Positions 42,521-50,920 of a stretch of DNA of 64,000 bases are shown in pieces (position 1 is the stretch's first letter; every line of letters begins with the position of its first letter). Below the pieces are notes generated by a model. It saw only the letters and a program-made list of their open reading frames with translations. It did no database searches and was not told the DNA's origin. The DNA is taken from positions 124,001-188,000 of the forward strand of contig NZ_CP092520.1 of NCBI RefSeq assembly GCF_022430525.1. The letters run 5' to 3'. Made by a program: the position numbers and the translations under genes. The DNA comes from Cetobacterium somerae. GTDB taxonomy: Bacteria > Fusobacteriota > Fusobacteriia > Fusobacteriales > Fusobacteriaceae.

Positions 42521-43463
42521 AATTTAACCTCCTAAATATCATAGCTAAGAATATCCCACTTCCGAATACTCCTGTTATCATTCCAATTGGAATCTCATGT
42601 GGATATATAATCACTCTACCTAAAATATCACATAGAAGTAAGAATAAACTTCCTAAAGCTCCAGTTATATAAAGGTTTTTCGATAAGTTATCTCCGAAAA
42701 ATAGAGACACTATATTTGGAATAATTAAACCTAAGAAGGGTATTCCACCAATTGTTATCATAACTAATGAAGATATAAAACATACTAAGATTAATCCTAT
42801 ATTTACAATAGTTTTATAGTTAATTCCTAAATTTACTGCAAACTCCTCTCCCATTCCAGAGATTGTAAATTGTTTTGAATAAAAGAAAGCGATTAAAACT
42901 AAAGGAATTGTGATATATAGAAGTTCGTAGTTACCTTTTAGTACTCCTGAAAAATCACCAAAAAGCCAACTGTTAATACTTTGGATTAAATCTCCTTTAT
43001 ATGCAAAGAACATAGTTATAGAACTAAGTATTCCACTGATCATCATACCAATAAGTGGTACTAAAGCGTTGTCTTTTATTTTTATTTTTCTTACTATTCC
43101 CAGAAAAAGAAATGTTCCTCCCATGGCAAATATCGATGCAATTAGCATCTTAAATATAATTGATTCCCTTGGGAAAAAAAGTAAAGCTATTAAAATCCCT
43201 AATTTTGAGGAGTCAGCAGTTCCAGCAGTTGTTGGAGAAACAAATTTATTCATAGTAAGTTGTTGCATAATTAAACCACAGATGCTCATTCCAAATCCCG
43301 CAGTTATTATACTTATGGTTCTTGGAATCCTACTTAAAAATATTATATTGTTACTATTTGTACCCTGAACAAAAATATCAGAGAGATTTACTGTTGCTAC
43401 GCCTGAAAAAATAGAGATTATTGATAGAAAAATGATAAATGCTGTTATTATAAAGTTTTTCAT
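42510..43463 (-). CDS. ceuB: Iron-siderophore ABC permease, first gene of operon
   Basis: This 317-aa FecCD-family permease has the N-terminal LSRIPRTISIITAGFGMSICG (shortened here to family pattern PR..S....G), the TAGTADSSKLG loop and the GGIPFLGLIIPNIVSLFFG ATPase-contact segment. It pairs with the second permease. ATG 43463 follows AAGGAGA. The promoter and an inverted-repeat operator candidate lie immediately upstream. Confidence 0.92.
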   Translation of the reverse strand: MKNFIITAFIIFLSIISIFSGVATVNLSDIFVQGTNSNNIIFLSRIPRTISIITAGFGMSICGLIMQQLTMNKFVSPTTAGTADSSKLGILIALLFFPRESIIFKMLIASIFAMGGTFLFLGIVRKIKIKDNALVPLIGMMISGILSSITMFFAYKGDLIQSINSWLFGDFSGVLKGNYELLYITIPLVLIAFFYSKQFTISGMGEEFAVNLGINYKTIVNIGLILVCFISSLVMITIGGIPFLGLIIPNIVSLFFGDNLSKNLYITGALGSLFLLLCDILGRVIIYPHEIPIGMITGVFGSGIFLAMIFRRLNFEE

Positions 43464-43478
43464 TTAATCTCCTTGTTC

Positions 43479-43554
43479 AATATTTTGTTTTACAAAATAA
43501 ATTATATCAAAATATTATACTTTGTCAACGATAAACTTTATTTAACAAAATATT
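43479..43554 (-). promoter_or_regulatory. Promoter and candidate operators of the ceu operon
   Basis: Minus strand: TTGACA (43523-43528) and TATAAT (43501-43506), 16-bp spacing. AATATTTTGTT (43479-43489) and its exact reverse complement (43544-43554) flank the promoter, and ATTTTGTTTTACAAAAT (43482-43498) is a local palindrome. It does not read as a classic GATAATGATAAT Fur box. Confidence 0.65.
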
Positions 43555-43591
43555 TATAAGGTTGTAGAAAGTTAGGATGACATTATAGAAG

Positions 43592-43666
43592 GTTTACTAA
43601 ATATGTATAAAAAGGTCTATAAAAAGGTATGTTTGTATATAATTGAATTAAATATGTTTACTAAAC
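43592..43666 (+). promoter_or_regulatory. Candidate ROK operators
   Basis: GTTTACTAAAC (43656-43666) is an 11-nt palindrome. GTTTACTAAAT (43592-43602) is a near copy 64 bp upstream. Both precede the ROK gene at 43750 and are possible autoregulatory sites. Confidence 0.5.
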
Positions 43667-43749
43667 CCCAAAAAATGAGTTAAAATTGAAGAAAACGATA
43701 TTTACTTAAACACGATAAGAAAATATACTTAGGATACAAAGGAGAAAAA

Positions 43750-44865
43750 ATGAATTTAAATAAGAAAAAAATACTAATTACAATTTATAAAAATGGAGCT
43801 AAAAGTAGAAAAGAACTTTCAGATATTTTAGGAGTATCTAAAACTATAATTGGAAGGTATACGAAGCAACTTATAGAAGATAATATTTTAATAGAAGAAA
43901 AGGAAAAAATAAAAGGGGTAGTTGGGAAACCACAAATAAAATTAAACTTTAAAAAAAATTTTGGAAAAATTTTAGGAGTTCATTTGAGTGATAAAGAAAT
44001 AAGAGGTGGAATTGGAAGTTTATCGGGTGAAATATTAGAATTTAGTTCAATAAACTTAGAAAAAATATCGGCAGATTTAGTTTTAGAAAATTTATTGAAA
44101 TTAATTAAAAAATTTATAAAAAGATATAAAGTAGAAGTTATATCATTGGGGATGAATGGAGTTGTAGATAATAAAAATGGGATATCTATTTTATCAGTCT
44201 ACTATAATTGGAAAAATGTAGAATTAAAAAAAATTTTAGAAAAAGAATTTAATATTCCAGTAATTTTAGAGAATGGAACAAACTTAATGGCACTTAGAGA
44301 AAAAAGAAATGGACTAGGAAAAAAATTGAAAAATTTTATAATTTTTAATATAGATGAAGGGGTTGGTGCTGGAATAATTGTAGAAGAAAACTTGTATAGT
44401 GGAACAAAATTTGAAGCTGGAGAAATTGGTCATGCTCCATATGATTATTCTGAAAATGCACCGATATGTAGTTGTGGTAATAAAGGATGTCTTGAAACAT
44501 ATCTTGCTAATTGGCGAGTAATAGAAAGAGTTTATAAAGAGAAGGGAATAGTTCTTAATTATGAAGAGATAATTTACAGAGCAAATAAAGGAGAAACATA
44601 TTTTTATAATTTAATACTATCTTTAGTAAAAGCGATTTCTCATGGAATTTTATGGACAGAATATCTATTAAATCCAGAGGGAATAATAATAACGGGGAAA
44701 ATAACAGAGTGTAAAGATTTCTTTTGGAAAGAAGTAGAAAGAGTTTTAAATAATAATCTTTTAAATAAAGATAAAAAAATCTGTTTATTAAAATCAAAGT
44801 ATGAAAAAAATGCAATTTTAGAAGGAGCAATTTTTTTTGGATTAGACTATTATTTTAATGAATAG
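43750..44865 (+). CDS. ROK-family transcriptional regulator (NagC/XylR type)
   Basis: The 371-aa regulator has an N-terminal winged helix (SRKELSDILGVSKTIIGRYTK) and a ROK sugar-kinase-like domain. It keeps the zinc motif CSCGNKGCLE preceded by GEIGHAPYDY, and the glycine turn FNIDEGVGAGIIVEENL. ROK regulators bind sugars or sugar phosphates and control their uptake genes. It is 17 nt upstream of the symporter gene, with sulfatase beyond, so the ligand is probably a sulfated or amino sugar. Two similar palindromes lie in its upstream region. Confidence 0.9.
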   Translation: MNLNKKKILITIYKNGAKSRKELSDILGVSKTIIGRYTKQLIEDNILIEEKEKIKGVVGKPQIKLNFKKNFGKILGVHLSDKEIRGGIGSLSGEILEFSSINLEKISADLVLENLLKLIKKFIKRYKVEVISLGMNGVVDNKNGISILSVYYNWKNVELKKILEKEFNIPVILENGTNLMALREKRNGLGKKLKNFIIFNIDEGVGAGIIVEENLYSGTKFEAGEIGHAPYDYSENAPICSCGNKGCLETYLANWRVIERVYKEKGIVLNYEEIIYRANKGETYFYNLILSLVKAISHGILWTEYLLNPEGIIITGKITECKDFFWKEVERVLNNNLLNKDKKICLLKSKYEKNAILEGAIFFGLDYYFNE

Positions 44866-44882
44866 ATAAATAAAAGGAGGGT

Positions 44883-46382
44883 ATGATGACAAATTTTAAT
44901 TGGTTTCTTGATGGAGGATTAGTTGGATTTTATATTCTACTAAGTTTAATTGTGGGAATTTTTATCAAAAAATATGTTAGAAATGTCAATGATTTCTTAG
45001 TTGCAGGAAGAAGTGTTGATTTGCATGTGGGGATGGCATCATTAGCAGCAACAGAATTTGGAATAATAACATGTATGGCGGCAAGTCAGTTAGGATATAG
45101 ATATGGATTTGCTGGAGCAACTGTGGGAATAATAATGACAATAGTTATGTTTATCGTGGGAAAAACAGGATTTTGTATTGAACCGTTAAGAAAAGCTGGT
45201 GTTGTGACAATTCCAGAATTTTTTGAAAAAAAGTTTGGGAGTAGAGTTAGATGGGCTTCTGGAGTTGTAATTGTTTTAGGTGGTCTATTAAATATGGGAG
45301 TCTTTTTAAGAACTGGAGGAGAATTTTTAGTTTATGTAGCAGGGTTAAATCCAAAATATTTAGAAATAACAATGACAGTTTTATTAATAATTGTAGCGTT
45401 ATATACAATATTGGGTGGAATGTTATCGGTATTAGTAACAGATTATATGCAATTTTTATTGATGAGTATTGGACTTATATTAACTACATTTACAGTATTT
45501 ATAAAAGTTGGATGGAATAAATTATTTGATACAGTTATAACACAATATGGAGCAGGAGGAATAAATCCGTTTGTACATCCTAAATTAGGGTGGCAATATG
45601 TTTTATATACAACACTAGTGTTAACGGCAACAGTTTTAACTTGGCAAACAATGGTTTCTAGAGTTCTATCAGCAAAAGATGAAAAAGTCGCTAAAAAAAT
45701 GTATACTAAAACAAGTATATTTTATATTGTAAGATCACTAATTCCAGTACTTTGGGGCGTTACAGCATTAGTTTTAGTGAAGTTAGATGCAGTAGGTGGA
45801 AATCCATTATATGCAATGCCAAAAATGTTATCAGTTTTATTACCTAGTGGAATAATAGGACTTTTAGTAGCGGCAATGCTTGCAGCTGACATGTCTACAG
45901 ATTCTTCATATCTTTTAGGATGGGCAAGTGTAATTTATAATGATATTTTAGTAATATTTCATAAAAACTCTTGGTCAGAGAAAAGGGCTATATTTATAAA
46001 TAGAATTTTAATAGGAATAATAGGTGTATTTCTGTTACTGTATGGATTATGGTATCCATTAAAGTCAGACTTATGGATTTATATGACGTTAACAGCAACA
46101 ATTTATTCTGTAAGTGTGTCAACACTTTTAATAGCAGCTTGTTATTGGGAAAAAGCTAATGATTGGGGAGCTTTTGCAACAATAATAATTGGTGCTTTAA
46201 TTCCAGGTGGTTTTTTAGTAGCACAGCAAATTCCAACTCTTAGTCCAATAACAGATGCAATAGGGCCATATTATTCAGGGATAGCATCGTTTGTTTTTGC
46301 TTGGATTGCGATGGTTGCCGGTTCTCTTTTAAAAATAGCAATTAAAGAAAAGGATGGAATTTTAGAGGAGGAGATAGCATGA
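44883..46382 (+). CDS. Sodium:solute symporter (SSS family)
   Basis: The 499-aa inner-membrane protein has about 13 helices and SSS features: DFLVAGRSVDLHVGMASLAA, a GGMLSVLVTDYMQF segment, and AADMSTDSSYLLGWASV, in the sodium-site region. It imports a small solute with Na+. Its stop overlaps the start of a 48-aa membrane protein gene (ATGA), and the sulfatase gene follows. The substrate is inferred to be a sulfated compound from this context. It starts at ATG 44883 or 44886 after GGAGGGT. Confidence 0.9.
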   Translation: MMTNFNWFLDGGLVGFYILLSLIVGIFIKKYVRNVNDFLVAGRSVDLHVGMASLAATEFGIITCMAASQLGYRYGFAGATVGIIMTIVMFIVGKTGFCIEPLRKAGVVTIPEFFEKKFGSRVRWASGVVIVLGGLLNMGVFLRTGGEFLVYVAGLNPKYLEITMTVLLIIVALYTILGGMLSVLVTDYMQFLLMSIGLILTTFTVFIKVGWNKLFDTVITQYGAGGINPFVHPKLGWQYVLYTTLVLTATVLTWQTMVSRVLSAKDEKVAKKMYTKTSIFYIVRSLIPVLWGVTALVLVKLDAVGGNPLYAMPKMLSVLLPSGIIGLLVAAMLAADMSTDSSYLLGWASVIYNDILVIFHKNSWSEKRAIFINRILIGIIGVFLLLYGLWYPLKSDLWIYMTLTATIYSVSVSTLLIAACYWEKANDWGAFATIIIGALIPGGFLVAQQIPTLSPITDAIGPYYSGIASFVFAWIAMVAGSLLKIAIKEKDGILEEEIA

Positions 46383-46525
46383 CAAATATTTTAGTTGGAT
46401 TTTGGAAATTTCTAATATGTTTTGGTTTAGTTTGGTATGTCATAACAATAGGAATTGTGGGAGTAAAAGGATTTAAAAATATAAAAACAATGCTTGGAGG
46501 AATAAATGCTAGGGAAGAAAAGTAA
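46379..46525 (+). CDS. Small symporter-associated membrane protein (48 aa)
   Basis: The ATG overlaps the symporter stop by 4 nt, and the gene runs 20 nt into the sulfatase gene. The product has one hydrophobic helix (FLICFGLVWYVITIGIVGV) followed by a basic amphipathic tail. Several SSS transporters are paired with tiny one-helix or two-helix partner proteins (for example YhdT with PanF). The double overlap makes a chance frame unlikely. It probably stabilises or tunes the symporter. Confidence 0.75.
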   Translation: MTNILVGFWKFLICFGLVWYVITIGIVGVKGFKNIKTMLGGINAREEK

Positions 46526-47990
46526 TGTTATTTTTGTTATAGCAGATGACTTAGGATATTGGGCTTTGGGAAGTTATGGAAATAAAGATGCAATAACTCC
46601 GAATTTAGATAAGTTGGCTCATGATGGAAAGAAATTTGAAAATTTTTTCTGTGCATCTCCAGTTTGTTCACCTGCAAGAGCGTCTATTTTCACAGGGAGA
46701 ATACCATCTCAGCATGGAATACTAGATTGGTTAGATGAATGGGAGAATGGAACAACAACAGAGGAGTATTTAAAAGGTCAAAATACATTTGTAGATATTT
46801 TATCTAAAAATAATTATACTTGTTGTATGAGTGGGAAATGGCATATGGGAGCCGCAGAAAAACCTCAAAGTGGGTTTAAGTATTGGTATTCTCATCAAAA
46901 AGGAGGAGGACCGTATTACAATGCTCCAATGTATAAAGATGGAGAGTTAATTTATGAAGAGGAGTATATAACTGATAAAATAACAGATTACGCACTTGAA
47001 TTTTTAGAAAAACATTCGAACGATGAGAATCCATTTTTTTTAAGTTTGAATTATACTGCTCCTCATTCACCATGGAATTCTAAAAATCATCCAAAAGAGT
47101 TGTTAGATTTATATGAAGGCTGTGAATTTTTATCCTGTCCAAGAGATCCTTATCATCCTTGGAAAATAGTTGAAACATTTGAAGGAAATGAAGAAGAAAG
47201 AAAAGATGTTTTAAAAGGGTATTTTGCAGCATTAACCTCTATGGATTTTAATATAGGTAGAGTCTTGAAGCTTTTAGAAGATAAAAAAATATTGGAGGAT
47301 ACTTTGATAATTTTTACAAGTGATAACGGAATGAATATGGGACATCATGGAATCTTTGGGAAAGGAAATGGAACAAGTCCACTAAATATGTATGATACAT
47401 CGGTAAAAATTCCATTTATAATGTATAAAAAAGGAGAGTTTATTCCAGAAGTTGTAGATAAGTTATTAAGTCACTATGATATAAGGCATACAATTTTAGA
47501 ATATCTAAAATTAAATGATTATTTAGATGTTGGTGTAAAATATCCAGGAAAAAGTTTTAAAAGTATTTTAGAAAATAAAAGCAACGAAGAAAAAGGGCAT
47601 ATTGTGGTTTATGATGAATATGGTCCAACACGAATGATAAGAAATGATAAATTTAAATATATACACAGATATCCTGATGGACCGTATGAATTTTATGACC
47701 TACAAAAAGATCCTGACGAAAAAATAAACAACATAGACGGCGAAGAATATTTGGATACTATAAAAGAGATGAGATATGAATTATTAAGTTGGTATTCTCA
47801 ACATGTAAATCCAGAAATAGATGGAGCTATGTTACCGGTATATGGTGGTGGTCAAAAAAAACTTGCAGGTAAATGGGGAAAGTATGATCAAAATGCTTTT
47901 GGAAGATATAGCTCTAAATATATTTTTACAAGTGATGGAGAATTAAGAGAAAAAGTAAAAGAAATTGAAATAGAAAACAAGATACAATAG
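46506..47990 (+). CDS. Cys-type sulfatase (cytoplasmic)
   Basis: The 494-aa sulfatase has the calcium-site FVIADDLGYWALGSYGN (D14, D15), the formylglycine motif CSPAR (C54-R58), SGKWHMG, and TSDNGMNMGHHG. The modified residue is Cys, so the enzyme needs anSME or FGE maturation; no such gene is in this window. There is no signal peptide, so desulfation would happen after uptake by the adjacent symporter. The sulfated substrate (sugar, amino sugar or small ester) cannot be read from sequence. The operon ends in a strong terminator. Confidence 0.9.
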   Translation: MLGKKSNVIFVIADDLGYWALGSYGNKDAITPNLDKLAHDGKKFENFFCASPVCSPARASIFTGRIPSQHGILDWLDEWENGTTTEEYLKGQNTFVDILSKNNYTCCMSGKWHMGAAEKPQSGFKYWYSHQKGGGPYYNAPMYKDGELIYEEEYITDKITDYALEFLEKHSNDENPFFLSLNYTAPHSPWNSKNHPKELLDLYEGCEFLSCPRDPYHPWKIVETFEGNEEERKDVLKGYFAALTSMDFNIGRVLKLLEDKKILEDTLIIFTSDNGMNMGHHGIFGKGNGTSPLNMYDTSVKIPFIMYKKGEFIPEVVDKLLSHYDIRHTILEYLKLNDYLDVGVKYPGKSFKSILENKSNEEKGHIVVYDEYGPTRMIRNDKFKYIHRYPDGPYEFYDLQKDPDEKINNIDGEEYLDTIKEMRYELLSWYSQHVNPEIDGAMLPVYGGGQKKLAGKWGKYDQNAFGRYSSKYIFTSDGELREKVKEIEIENKIQ

Positions 47991-47993
47991 TAA

Positions 47994-48028
47994 AAAGTTG
48001 CAGGTTATTTTCCTGCAACTTTTATTTT
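47994..48028 (+). terminator. Rho-independent terminator
   Basis: The stem AAAGTTGCAGG/CCTGCAACTTT and a T-rich tail follow the sulfatase gene. Confidence 0.87.
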
Positions 48029-48040
48029 TTAGAGGGAAGT

Positions 48041-48133
48041 ATGTTAAAAGAAATAGTTAAATGGTTTAATAAAGAAAAAGGATTTGGAGTAATAATTTTT
48101 TTAAATACTGTTATTAGCGAGTGGGGAAATTAA
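48041..48133 (+). pseudogene. Cold-shock protein remnant
   Basis: The 30-codon frame after an AGAGGGAAGT ribosome site reads MLKEIVKWFNKEKGFGVI, the unmistakable N-terminus of a CspA-type protein (RNP1 region). It then diverges and stops (ending SEWGN), leaving less than half of the usual 65-70 residues. It is probably a truncated, non-functional copy. Confidence 0.8.
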
Positions 48134-48201
48134 TTGACAAAGAACTGCATACACTATAAAATATAATATAAAAACTAATTATATAACAAAAGGAGAGATT
48201 C

Positions 48202-49215
48202 ATGTCTTGGTGGAAAAATTATAAAGAGGATTTTATACTGATGTTAGAATATATTGAATCTATAAAAAAAAGAAGTGATTTGACTCCTTTCTTTAAGGAT
48301 TATAGAACAGAAACTATGATAAGAATGGTTTTTGAAAGCAATACCATTGAAAATGAAGGGTTAGATCTAACTGGTACAAAAAGATTATTCTCTGAAATAT
48401 TTCAACCATCTTTCATAAAATTTGAAAGTAGTAAACCAACTTATAAAAAAGATATTGATATGACTAAATCTATAATAGAAGATATAAAGAAGTTAACAGA
48501 AAATTTAGATATAACAGATTTTAATGATAATAAATTAGTAATATATAAAGATAAGAAAAAAGAGTTTATAACTACTTTAAATCACCTAACTTTAATTTCT
48601 GCTATAGATATTATCTTTAGAGAAAGTGAGAATAAAGCAATAGACTATAATAATCTATTTAATTCAGAAAATTTAAAAGACTTTCATAATATATTAAGCA
48701 AAGGATTAGATAACAATAATAATGGACTTCCTGGAGAATATAGAGTTGATGGAGCTTGTATAGATATGGATACAATATTTTTACAACCCTCTTTAATTTC
48801 AGAAGCAGTAGAAAAATCAATAAGAGATCTTTTGGTTAAATTAAAAAGTGGAAGTAATATCTATTTAGAAACAATGCTATTTGTTGCTAAATTTATTAAA
48901 ATTCATCCTTTTGGTGACTGTAATGGAAGATTATCTCGAATAATTTTAAATTTATCTTTCTTATATAGTGATGTTCCATTTTACTTAATACTTAGAAGTA
49001 ACTCTAGAGATAAGAAAAAATATATTGAGGCTATGAAAGAGTTTTATCAAAAAAAGAAAATTTCAAAATTTATATCTGTTGTTTCTAGAGCATTTCTAAA
49101 ACAAATAGAGGAAATCAATGATAATTTAGAACTAGCAGGAAAAGATATAATAGAACCTTTAGAATTATCTAAAGAGTTTAAAGAAAAGATAGAAAAAGAG
49201 CTGAGTTTGTATTGA
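48202..49215 (+). CDS. Class II Fic-domain protein with altered catalytic loop
   Basis: The 337-aa protein has an N-terminal inhibitory motif SNTIEN (S46-N51, pattern [S/T]xxxE[G/N]), a central Fic core with GLPGEYRVDGACI, and the loop HPFGDCNGR (H235-R243). The catalytic His, Phe, acidic residue, Asn and Arg are retained but the canonical GNGR Gly is Cys240. Class II Fic proteins of this size often carry a C-terminal DNA-binding helix-turn-helix; none is clear here. It probably modifies a protein target with AMP, possibly with altered activity. Confidence 0.85.
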   Translation: MSWWKNYKEDFILMLEYIESIKKRSDLTPFFKDYRTETMIRMVFESNTIENEGLDLTGTKRLFSEIFQPSFIKFESSKPTYKKDIDMTKSIIEDIKKLTENLDITDFNDNKLVIYKDKKKEFITTLNHLTLISAIDIIFRESENKAIDYNNLFNSENLKDFHNILSKGLDNNNNGLPGEYRVDGACIDMDTIFLQPSLISEAVEKSIRDLLVKLKSGSNIYLETMLFVAKFIKIHPFGDCNGRLSRIILNLSFLYSDVPFYLILRSNSRDKKKYIEAMKEFYQKKKISKFISVVSRAFLKQIEEINDNLELAGKDIIEPLELSKEFKEKIEKELSLY

Positions 49216-49238
49216 ATTATATGCGCCCTTAAAAAAGT

Positions 49239-49270
49239 AAAAGTTGTAGAAATTATTCTACAACTTTTTT
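49239..49270. terminator. Bidirectional terminator
   Basis: The stem AAAAGTTGTAGAA/TTCTACAACTTTT with loop TTAT lies between convergent Fic and treC genes. Confidence 0.9.
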
Positions 49271-49273
49271 AAA

Positions 49274-50920
49274 TTAATTTTTTTTATACAATATAAAAGC
49301 ATCATAAGGCTTTAAATTTAGAGTTCCATTATTGTTGATAAATTCAGTATTTGAAAGAAGACACTTGTATTCATTAATATTTTCATTAGATAAATTAATA
49401 GTTTTTTCCTCACCAAAGTTTGTAATAACAATGATATTTTCATTTTTAAAAATTCTTTTGTAAACATATACATTTTTCTCTTCTAGTAAAAGAGGCTTGA
49501 AATCACCATGAGAGATGACTCTATATTTTTTTCTAATTTGTATAAGTTCTTTATAATAATTTAAAATACTATTTTTATCATCTATTTGGGATTTAACATT
49601 AATATTTTTGTAATTCTTGATAACCTTAATCCAAGGATTAACTTCACTAAAACCAGCGTTTATAGTATCGTCCCACTGAACTGGAGTTCTTCCGTTATCT
49701 CTAGAACGAGCTTGGATTACCTTTAGGGCCTCATCTTCTGTTAGTCCTTTTTCTTTTAAAATTCTATAGTAGTTATGAGACTCAACATCTTTAAAGGTTT
49801 CAATATCTTCAAAGTAAGAGTTGGTCATTCCAATCTCCTCCCCTTGATAGATATAAGGAGTTCCTCTCAGACAATGAGTTAATGTTGCTAACATTTTAGC
49901 TGATTTATTCCAATTTTGTTTGTCATCTCCTAATCTAGAAACAACTCTAGGTTGATCATGATTACACCAGAAAAGTGCTGTCCAAGCTTGATTATTTTGC
50001 ATTCCCAATTGCCATTCATTTAAAATTGATTTTAACTCTTCAAAATCTGGAGCTTGTAAACTCCATTTATCTTTATTTTTATAATCTATTTTTAAATGAT
50101 GAAAATTAAATACCATAGAAAGTTCATTTTCATTTTCACCAGCGTATTTAACACAGTTTTCAAGAGTTGTAGAAGACATTTCTCCTACAGTTATAATATC
50201 TTTATCATCACCAAAAGAGTCAATATTTAATTCTTTTAAATATTCATGTATTTTAGGACCATCAGTATAGAATCTTCTTCCATCTCCCCAATTATCATCT
50301 TCGTATATATATGGTTTAGAAATAAGATTAACAACATCAAATCTAAATCCTTTAACACCTTTATTCATCCAAAATTTAACTATTTTTTTCATTTCATCTC
50401 TAACTTCAGGATTTTCCCAGTTAAGATCTGCTTGAGTTTCATCAAATAAATGGAGATAGTGCATTCCAACTTCTTTAGAGTACTTCCAAGCGTTTCCACC
50501 AAATTTTGACTCCCAATTAGTAGGAGGGATTTCTGGATTTTTACTCTTTTTAAAAATATAATAATCTTGGTATTTTTTTTCTCCTGCTAAAGCTTTTTTA
50601 AACCACTCATGCTCTGTTGAAGTATGGTTAAAAACCATATCTAACATTAATTCTATTCCTCTTTTTTTAGATTCTTTAATTAACATATCAAAGTCATCCA
50701 TAGTACCATAAGTAGGGTCAATATTGTAGTAATCTTCAACATCATATCCATTATCTTTTTGTGGAGAGATAAAAAATGGTGTTATCCATAAATAATCTAC
50801 CCCTAAGTATTTTAAATAGTCTAATTTTTCAATAATTCCTTTTAAATCTCCAATTCCATCATTATTACTGTCTTTAAATGATTTAGGATATATTTGGTAT
50901 ACAACTTTATCTTTAAACAT
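49274..50920 (-). CDS. treC: Trehalose-6-phosphate hydrolase (GH13)
   Basis: The 548-aa GH13 enzyme is very close to TreC along its length: VVYQIYPKSFKDSNNDG at the start, LMLDMVFNHTS, GFRFDVVNLIS with the nucleophile Asp, TVGEMSS with the acid/base Glu, WCNHDQPRVVSR with the stabilising Asp. It cleaves trehalose-6-phosphate to glucose and glucose-6-phosphate in the cytoplasm. It overlaps the PTS gene by 8 nt and so acts on what that PTS imports. Related alpha-glucosidases acting on other phospho-disaccharides cannot be fully excluded. Confidence 0.9.
   Translation of the reverse strand: MFKDKVVYQIYPKSFKDSNNDGIGDLKGIIEKLDYLKYLGVDYLWITPFFISPQKDNGYDVEDYYNIDPTYGTMDDFDMLIKESKKRGIELMLDMVFNHTSTEHEWFKKALAGEKKYQDYYIFKKSKNPEIPPTNWESKFGGNAWKYSKEVGMHYLHLFDETQADLNWENPEVRDEMKKIVKFWMNKGVKGFRFDVVNLISKPYIYEDDNWGDGRRFYTDGPKIHEYLKELNIDSFGDDKDIITVGEMSSTTLENCVKYAGENENELSMVFNFHHLKIDYKNKDKWSLQAPDFEELKSILNEWQLGMQNNQAWTALFWCNHDQPRVVSRLGDDKQNWNKSAKMLATLTHCLRGTPYIYQGEEIGMTNSYFEDIETFKDVESHNYYRILKEKGLTEDEALKVIQARSRDNGRTPVQWDDTINAGFSEVNPWIKVIKNYKNINVKSQIDDKNSILNYYKELIQIRKKYRVISHGDFKPLLLEEKNVYVYKRIFKNENIIVITNFGEEKTINLSNENINEYKCLLSNTEFINNNGTLNLKPYDAFILYKKN

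Noticed and set aside
43479-43528. Fur box at the siderophore operon
   Set aside because: The palindromes there do not contain the GATAAT hexamer repeats of a classical Fur box, so only an unnamed operator is claimed.
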